Shown here: one piece after another, positions 33,544 to 38,786 of the stretch
Position numbering within the stretch: the first letter of the stretch is position 1
Layout: every line of letters starts with the position of its first letter
Assembly: GCA_035551935.1 (NCBI GenBank)
Contig: DASZMJ010000342.1
Span: 1 to 38,786 of the forward strand
DNA length: 38,786 bases
Origin: DASZMJ01 sp035551935
GTDB taxonomy: Bacteria; Planctomycetota; Planctomycetia; Isosphaerales; Isosphaeraceae
Direction of reading: 5' to 3'
Notes under the pieces: generated by a model
Seen by the model: the letters and a program-made list of their open reading frames with translations, nothing else
Database searches by the model: none
What the model was told of the DNA's origin: nothing
Program-made: the position numbers and the translations under genes

Positions 33544-36500
33544 TCCGTCGTCGCCGGCGACACGGCCCGCGAGCAGGTCGGTCCACGCCGAGGTGATCGC
33601 GGCATCGTCGCGGAGGCTTCCGTTGATGCCTGGGATGGACGGATCCAGGTCGACGATCCAGCCGCGCACGACCGGGAGTTGCCCGAATGCCTCGGCGGCG
33701 CGCATGGAAAGGAAGTGGCGGAGTCGTTCCCGACGAGCATCGGACTCAGCCGTCACGAGGGTAACGACCTCGTAGGACCCCAATTCGTCGCGGAAGGCGA
33801 AGTCGAGGAGGCCGCGGACGACGGTGGGCTCGGGGTCGTCGGCGGGCCAGGGGAGGATCCAGGGGAGGGAGCGGACGACGTGGTTCGAAGACGCGATCCG
33901 GCGGGCGAGCGGCGAGGATACGAAGGAGATCATATGATGGAGTGCCGCGCCGACGACGCGGGCGGGTGCCGAAGGGACCTGGAGCCGGCCGGCGCGGTCG
34001 GTCGCGAGGGTGAGTGAGCCGGGGACGAGCGCGTTGGGGTCGGCGAGGACGGCACGGATCAAGCTATCGACTCGACTTGAAAAGGGATCGAGATCGAGGA
34101 AGCTGGGGCGTCGGACCTTCGTAGCGGTTGGCTTCGTTGATGAGAGAGCGGGAGATGGTCCGGGGTCGAGGGCGTCGGCGATGCGGAGGAGGTCGGGGCG
34201 TCGGCGCGAGCGGTTGCGAGGGGCGACCGGCGGCTCATCCGGGGTCACGAAGACGGGGCAGGGGAGGGGACCGTCCTTGCACGAGCCCGAGGCGCGGTCG
34301 AAGGCCGAGTCGAGGAGCTTGAGCGCCGTCGAGTCGGCGGGTTCGTCGGGCCCCATGCCGGCGGAGAGGATGAGTAGGTCGCGGGCGCGGGTGGCGGCGA
34401 CGTAGAAGAGGCGGAGCGACTCGGCCTCCTCGGCGGCCTGCTCGATCGCGTGGTACGCGGCCCAGCCGAGGCTGGCACCGGCGTCGTCGCCGGTGTCGTC
34501 GAGCGGCTTGACGAGCGGGCCGAGCTCGCCGTGCAGCGCGACGCGCGAGCGCTCGCCGACGGCCTTGCGGTTCAGGTCGGGGAGGACGACGATCGGGAAC
34601 TCGAGCCCCTTGGCCTGATGGATTGTCATCAGGCGGACCGCCTGGCCGGCCTCGTCGGTCGTCGCGGCCTGCTCCTCGCGCGGGGGGTCGCGGAGGTCGG
34701 CGCGGAGCCGGGCGACGAGGTCGGCGAGCGTGAACCCGCCGCGACGGTCGAACTGTCGGGCCAGTCGCACGAGCTTCCGCACATTCGCGCGCTTCCTCGC
34801 CCCGAGGAATTCGCCGAGCAAGGCCACCTCGTAGCCCGATTCGTCGAGCGCGCGGTCGAGCAGCTCGGCCATCGGCACCCGGTCCTTCAGCGCCCGCCAG
34901 CCCTCGACGAGCCGACGGGCGCGGGCGACCGCCTCGCGGTCGGGGCCGCGCAGCTCGGGGAGGGCGTGCCATTGCTCGAAGTTCAGGGCGAGATCGGCCG
35001 GCCCGGCGGTCGCGAGCCAGTACAGGGCGTCGTCGCTCACGCAGCAGAACGGCCCCCGCAGCGTCCCGGCGAGGGCCAGCTCGTCGACCGGGTCCTCGAC
35101 GGTGGCGAGGAGATTGATCACGTCGATCACTTCCTGTTGCGCGAAGAACGCCGAGCCGCCGACGACGTGGTAATCGAGCCCCTCCTCGGCCAGGGCACGC
35201 TCGTAAGGGCCGGCGTCGTTGAGGGTGCGGAAGAGCAGCGCCACATCCCCCGGGTTCGCCCCACGCCAGCGGCCCTCCGCGCGGTCCCGGACCGGCCAGC
35301 CGTCGCCGAGGATCGTCGCGATCCGACGCGCGATCCGGCGTGCCTCGCCCCGACGACGCTCGCCGGCATTCGGCCTCGACGGCGCCGGCTCATCGCTCCC
35401 CACTGCCCAGAGGAACTCGACCGCATGGCGGGCGCCGCCGGGGCAGGGCGGGGGCTCGGCACCCGGTTCGAGCCGGTCATCGGGGTCGGGGAAGCAACGG
35501 GCGAACAGGGCGTTGAAGAACGCGATCAGCTCGGGACGGCTGCGGAAGTTCTCGGTCAAGGCGAGCCGGCCGGCCTCGGGAAAGGCCGCGCGGAAGTCGT
35601 CGAAGATGTCCGGTTGAGCCCCCCGGAACCGATAGATCGACTGCTTGCGGTCGCCGACGAGGTACAGCCGACCGCCCCCGATCTCATCCCCGACGATCCT
35701 CCGGAGGATCTCCCCCTGGATCGGGTCGGTGTCCTGGAACTCGTCGACCAGGACCGTCGCGATCGCCTCGATGATGTCGCCTCGCGGGCCCTCGTCCGGC
35801 GCCCGGAGCAGGTCGCGCGATCGGAGCAGCAGGTCGTCGAAGTCGAGCGCGCCTTCGGCCCGACGGACGCGGTCGTACGCCTCGATCGCGCCCGCCGCCA
35901 GCCGCGACAGCCTCAGGCCCTGCTCGGCCGCCCGGCGCGAGGCGGCCTCGTCCCAGGCCAGGCGACCGCGCAGGGTCCGGATCGCGTCGCGAAGCTCCTC
36001 GAACGAGGACTTGATGGATTCGTAAGCGGATTCCGATCGGAACTTCGACTTGTGGATTCCCTGGATCCGCGCGTGCTCCACGACGGCGGCCAGGCGGCCC
36101 TCGGCGTCGGCAACCTCGGCGATCCCCGGCAGCAGACCGAGGAGGGCGTCGCGACGTTGCAGGAACCTGGCGTCGGGGCATATCGGTATCGCGAGCAGGG
36201 CGAGGCAAGCGGCGACGGGCCCGCGGATGGTGGAGAGCAGGGCGGGGCGGGCGTGGGCGTCGAAGTGCGCGCGCCAGCGGTCGAGGATCGAGTCGGCGTC
36301 GAGCCGGGCCCAGTCGCCGAGGTCGGCGCGGCAGCGGTCGGCGATCAACGCGGCGATCGTGGCGCGGGCGCCGTCGAGCCCGAGGTCGATCGCCAGGGCG
36401 AGGAAGTCCTCGTCCCGCTCGGCGATCCAGCGGCGCAGGCACGAGTCGAGGGCGGCGTCGCGGAGGCTCGAGGCGACCGACTCCTCCAGGACCGCGAAGC

Positions 36501-36939
36501 CGGGCTCGACGCCGGCCTCGGCGGGGAAGGCGCGCAGGAGGCCCCCGCAATAGCCGTGGAACGTGTCGATCGGCGCCGCCTCGAGCCCGCGAAGGATCGA
36601 CTTCCAGGTCCGGGGGGACTCGCCCGCGGCCAGCCGCGAGCGGCACGCGGCGCGGACGCGCGCCCGGAGCTCGCGCGCGGCCTTCTCGGTGAAGGTGACG
36701 GCGACCACCTCTCGGAGCGCCCGGCCGTCGAGCTCGCCGAGGTACCGGGCGGTCAGGACGCTCGTCTTGCCGCAGCCTGCCCCCGCGATCAAGGCGACGC
36801 TGACGCCGCGCGCCTCGAGGGCCTTCCGCTGCCGGTCCGTCAGGTTGACGCCGATGGTCGCCAAGTTCGTCGGCCGTTCCGGTCCCTCGTCGCCCGCGAT
36901 GCCCGGACCCACCTTAACCGGCAGCGACCGGCTCGCCAA
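33487..36939 (-). CDS. UvrD/AddA-like superfamily 1 helicase with degenerate nuclease domain
   Basis: Large SF1A DNA helicase of about 1150 residues, by size and layout like AddA/RecB-type exonuclease subunits. Motif I is AGAGCGKTSVLTARYL, then VTFTEKAARELRARV (Ia), VLVDEFQDTDPIQGEILRR (II), LVGDRKQSIYRFRGAQPDIF (III), LTENFRSRPELIAFF (IV), RLMTIHQAKGLEFPIVVLPD (V) and RLFYVAATRARDLLILSAG (VI). The C-terminal part resembles the RecB-family nuclease: GAALHHMISF supplies a His and GLLDFAF (about 1040) an Asp, but the following strand reads YEVVTLVTAES where active enzymes have an Asp-Tyr-Lys core, so the nuclease is probably inactive. There is no ATG start; TTG 36939, a GTG near 36911 or TTG near 36862 are options. 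No addB lies in the window. The gene converges on the small membrane protein. Confidence 0.87.
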   Translation of the reverse strand: MASRSLPVKVGPGIAGDEGPERPTNLATIGVNLTDRQRKALEARGVSVALIAGAGCGKTSVLTARYLGELDGRALREVVAVTFTEKAARELRARVRAACRSRLAAGESPRTWKSILRGLEAAPIDTFHGYCGGLLRAFPAEAGVEPGFAVLEESVASSLRDAALDSCLRRWIAERDEDFLALAIDLGLDGARATIAALIADRCRADLGDWARLDADSILDRWRAHFDAHARPALLSTIRGPVAACLALLAIPICPDARFLQRRDALLGLLPGIAEVADAEGRLAAVVEHARIQGIHKSKFRSESAYESIKSSFEELRDAIRTLRGRLAWDEAASRRAAEQGLRLSRLAAGAIEAYDRVRRAEGALDFDDLLLRSRDLLRAPDEGPRGDIIEAIATVLVDEFQDTDPIQGEILRRIVGDEIGGGRLYLVGDRKQSIYRFRGAQPDIFDDFRAAFPEAGRLALTENFRSRPELIAFFNALFARCFPDPDDRLEPGAEPPPCPGGARHAVEFLWAVGSDEPAPSRPNAGERRRGEARRIARRIATILGDGWPVRDRAEGRWRGANPGDVALLFRTLNDAGPYERALAEEGLDYHVVGGSAFFAQQEVIDVINLLATVEDPVDELALAGTLRGPFCCVSDDALYWLATAGPADLALNFEQWHALPELRGPDREAVARARRLVEGWRALKDRVPMAELLDRALDESGYEVALLGEFLGARKRANVRKLVRLARQFDRRGGFTLADLVARLRADLRDPPREEQAATTDEAGQAVRLMTIHQAKGLEFPIVVLPDLNRKAVGERSRVALHGELGPLVKPLDDTGDDAGASLGWAAYHAIEQAAEEAESLRLFYVAATRARDLLILSAGMGPDEPADSTALKLLDSAFDRASGSCKDGPLPCPVFVTPDEPPVAPRNRSRRRPDLLRIADALDPGPSPALSSTKPTATKVRRPSFLDLDPFSSRVDSLIRAVLADPNALVPGSLTLATDRAGRLQVPSAPARVVGAALHHMISFVSSPLARRIASSNHVVRSLPWILPWPADDPEPTVVRGLLDFAFRDELGSYEVVTLVTAESDARRERLRHFLSMRAAEAFGQLPVVRGWIVDLDPSIPGINGSLRDDAAITSAWTDLLAGRVAGDDGSGIEAPLQAIDQRLDSTE

Positions 36940-36963
36940 CGGCGATCACGCCCGTGGCGGCGG

Positions 36964-37015
36964 AACGAGGAGGGGACGGGCACCTCGAAGACTCGGGGCC
37001 AGTCCCCTCCTCGTT
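36964..37015. repeat. Intergenic hairpin, REP-like, possible terminator
   Basis: AACGAGGAGGGGAC (36964-36977) and GTCCCCTCCTCGTT (37002-37015) form a perfect 14-bp inverted repeat; inside it GGCACC and GGGGCC extend the stem imperfectly around a ~12-base loop. It lies between the DEAD-box gene stop and the SF1 helicase start, both minus strand. The GGGGAC...GTCCCC frame resembles dispersed REP-type repeats of other bacteria. No long T-run follows on the minus strand. Confidence 0.6.
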
Positions 37016-37023
37016 TGGCATGG

Positions 37024-38319
37024 TCAGGCGCCGCGGCCGGCGAATGCGCGGCGACGGCGGTGGGAGTCGCCCGGCCCGCCGCGGCCGAAGGGGCGCGAGC
37101 CGGGACGCCGACCCTGGCGCGGCCGCGGCCGCTCGGCGACCGGCCGCGGCGGGGCGAAGATGCCCTCGACGCGGTCGGCATCGAGCGTGCGCGAGATCGC
37201 GCGCTCGATCTCGTCGAGCAGCTTGGCCTGATCGGGCAGGACCAGCGAGAACGCCGCGCCGTCGCGCCCCATCCGGCCGGTCCGGCCGATCCGGTGGACG
37301 TAGTGCGCGGGGTCCTCGGGCAGGTCGAAGTTGATGACGTGCGAGATCTCCGGCACGTCGATGCCGCGGCCGACGACGTCGGTCGCGACCAGGACGTGGA
37401 GCCGCCCGGTCCGGAACGCGTGGAGCACGCGGTTGCGGCGCGACTGCGAGAGGTCGCCGTGCATGGCCTCGGCGCCGACGCCTTGCTTGCGGAGCAGCTC
37501 GCCGAGCCGGTCGGCGCCGTGCTTGGTGCGGCAGAAGACGATGGCGCGGCTCGGCTGCTCGCGCTCCAGGAGCTTGACGATGAGGTCGAGCTTGCGGCCG
37601 GGCTCGACCATGATGTACGCCTGCCGGATCGTCGGGATCGTCGCGTCGTCGTCGGGGATCAGGCGGACGTCGGCCGGGTCGCGGAGGAAGCGGCGGGTCA
37701 GGTCGCGGACCCCCGCCGGCATCGTGGCCGAGAGCAGGAGCGTCTGCCGGCTCTCGGGGACGGTCGAGAGGATCTGCTCGACGGCCGGGCGGAAGCCGAT
37801 GTCGAGCATCTGGTCGGCCTCGTCGAGGACGACGAACCGCACCCCGTCCAGCCGCGCCGAGCCGCGCTCCAGGAGGTCGATCAGGCGGCCGGGGGTGGCG
37901 ACGATGATCTGGCAGCCGCGGCTCAGGAGCCGCTGCTGCAGGACGATCGACTCGCCGCCGACGACGGCCACCGCCCGGCAGCGTCGGCCGGCGGAGAGCC
38001 GCTCGAACTCGCGGCCGACCTGGTGCGCCAGCTCGCGCGTCGGCACGAGCACCAGCGCCTGGGTGCGACGATCGCGGTCGTCGACCGCCTCGAGCAGCGG
38101 GACCAGGAACGCGGCGGTCTTGCCGGTGCCGGTCGGCGCGTTGCCGATGCAGTCGCGCCCGGCCAGGGCCGGCGGGATGAGCTGTTGCTGGATCGGGCTG
38201 GGGGCCTCGAAGCCATTCCGCGCGAGCGCGGTGAGGGTCAGGCCGCCGACGCCGAGGCCGGCGAAGTCCGGGGCCTGGGTCGGCGGGGTGGTCGGGGCGT
38301 CGATCGTCTGCGTCTCCAA
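37024..38319 (-). CDS. DEAD-box ATP-dependent RNA helicase
   Basis: RNA helicase of 431 residues, RhlE/DeaD-like, acting on structured RNA (ribosome assembly, mRNA decay or cold adaptation). The Q motif region is FEAPSPIQQQLIPPALAGRD; motif I APTGTGKT (61-68), then PTRELAHQV (Ia), TPGRLIDLL (Ib), VVLDEADQML (II), LLLSATMP (III), AIVFCRTKHGADRL (IV), LVATDVVGRGIDVPEISHVI (V) and HRIGRTGRMGRDG (VI). The tail is rich in Arg, Gly and Pro (RPRPRQGRRPGSRPFGRGG), usual for RNA binding. No ATG fits; TTG 38319 is chosen because GAGGAG lies 6 bases upstream. The frame is open to TTG 38565 and could add 82 low-complexity residues. Confidence 0.93.
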   Translation of the reverse strand: METQTIDAPTTPPTQAPDFAGLGVGGLTLTALARNGFEAPSPIQQQLIPPALAGRDCIGNAPTGTGKTAAFLVPLLEAVDDRDRRTQALVLVPTRELAHQVGREFERLSAGRRCRAVAVVGGESIVLQQRLLSRGCQIIVATPGRLIDLLERGSARLDGVRFVVLDEADQMLDIGFRPAVEQILSTVPESRQTLLLSATMPAGVRDLTRRFLRDPADVRLIPDDDATIPTIRQAYIMVEPGRKLDLIVKLLEREQPSRAIVFCRTKHGADRLGELLRKQGVGAEAMHGDLSQSRRNRVLHAFRTGRLHVLVATDVVGRGIDVPEISHVINFDLPEDPAHYVHRIGRTGRMGRDGAAFSLVLPDQAKLLDEIERAISRTLDADRVEGIFAPPRPVAERPRPRQGRRPGSRPFGRGGPGDSHRRRRAFAGRGA

Positions 38320-38619
38320 GCGGAACTCCTCGAATCGAGAGGTCTGCGGCCCAAGGCGGATCGCGGCGGCCAACCGATCGGTCGCCCCGAGTGCGGGCGC
38401 CGCTTCCGAGTCGGCCTGGAGCGCTCTCGCGGGGTCGACGATGGCGGCGGCGTCATCGCGTCGAGAAGAGTCGGCGCTTGGGCGGACAGTCGGGCTGGTG
38501 GCTGGCGGATTGGGGAGGTCTCGGCCTCGTTGCCGGCGGGGTCGTCTCGGTCGCGTCGGGATCAAGAAAGCACGGAACTCGCGGCGGTCGGGTAGCGGAC
38601 CGTCGCGAGCGACACAACG
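38320..38619 (-). other. Possible long 5' leader of the DEAD-box helicase mRNA
   Basis: Between the promoter at 38620-38648 and the preferred start codon lie about 290 bases without a gene having any family feature. If the promoter and start are both right, this is an untranslated leader, as known for cold-shock RNA helicase genes in other bacteria. Alternatively the N-terminus extends to 38565. Confidence 0.35.
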
Positions 38620-38648
38620 ATTCTAGGGGCCTCCTCCCGCCATGTCGA
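38620..38648 (-). promoter_or_regulatory. Promoter for the DEAD-box helicase gene
   Basis: Read on the minus strand: TCGACA (38648-38643), 17-base spacer, TAGAAT (38625-38620). Both hexamers differ from consensus by one base and the spacing is optimal, making this one of the best sigma70-like promoters in the window. Confidence 0.6.
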
Positions 38649-38786
38649 GGGGGAAGCCCGAATTCTCGCTCCTTCCCGCCTCGCGATCGGCGATCCCGGG
38701 GCGACCTCCCGCGCGATCGCGGGAAGGTCTCGCCCGTCGTCGGCCCCGCCGTGCGGACCGATCCCCTTAGCATCCAGGGGGATCGG
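38649..38786. other. Window-end intergenic DNA with two hairpins
   Basis: No gene is visible here. One imperfect inverted repeat is centred near 38714 (CCCGCG and CGCGGG flanked by GACC and GGTC). A second, CCGATCCCCTT (38758-38768) against AGGGGGATCGG (38776-38786) with a 7-base loop, reaches the last base and may be a terminator of a gene beyond the window. Confidence 0.4.

Noticed and set aside
34450..38595. A 1381-codon plus-strand open frame across both helicase genes
   Set aside because: It spans two well-defined minus-strand genes and the hairpin between them, and its product has no family motif; high G+C leaves few stops.
38453..38773. A 106-codon minus-strand frame at the right edge
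   Set aside because: Arg/Pro/Ser-rich, no ribosome site or motif, and it covers the helicase promoter.

Overview
The window looks like chromosomal DNA from a planctomycete, most likely of the Isosphaeraceae type. This is an inference. The grounds are G+C near 70%, a DUF1559 pseudopilin-like protein with a C-terminal H-X9-DG motif, very large prepilin-type proteins, and a reduced-size intergenic hairpin repeat carrying the motif GGTCCGC. No rRNA, tRNA, CRISPR array, transposase or integrase was seen.

Layout. Positions 1-1728 hold the 3' part of a pyruvate, phosphate dikinase gene, followed by a strong hairpin terminator. Positions 2128-24873 hold one long plus-strand type II secretion / type IV pilus-like locus: a GspE/PilB ATPase, a PilT-like ATPase, a second GspE/PilB ATPase, a GspF/PilC platform protein, then six prepilin-type proteins in the order G, G-like, H, I, J, K, and finally a DUF1559 protein. 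The G-to-K proteins are two to seven times longer than usual; the K-like protein has 2258 residues.

A 72-bp inverted repeat (24894-24965) separates this locus from a class IV aminotransferase and a degenerate glycosyltransferase-like gene. The latter runs about 0.5 kb antisense into an ABC exporter pair on the minus strand (26553-28663). Divergent from the exporter is an ExeA/GspA-like AAA ATPase (28924-30078), then a secreted HExxH metallopeptidase-like protein (30640-32406), a toxin-antitoxin pair (32460-33224), and a small membrane protein with a four-copy heptad repeat encoded by a 21-bp tandem repeat. The right end carries two minus-strand helicases: an AddA/UvrD-like protein whose nuclease domain looks dead, and a DEAD-box RNA helicase with a possible long leader. 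A second hairpin repeat lies between them.

How it works together. The secretion locus supplies two assembly-type ATPases, one retraction-type ATPase, an inner-membrane platform and a complete pseudopilin set. Secretin, GspC/L/M and prepilin peptidase genes are not in the window and must be elsewhere. The ExeA-like ATPase 4 kb downstream could belong to the same machine (GspA role). The main novelty candidate is this giant-pseudopilin, PilT-containing type II secretion-like machine, each of whose pseudopilins carries Asp/Asn-Gly-rich loops that resemble calcium-binding loops.
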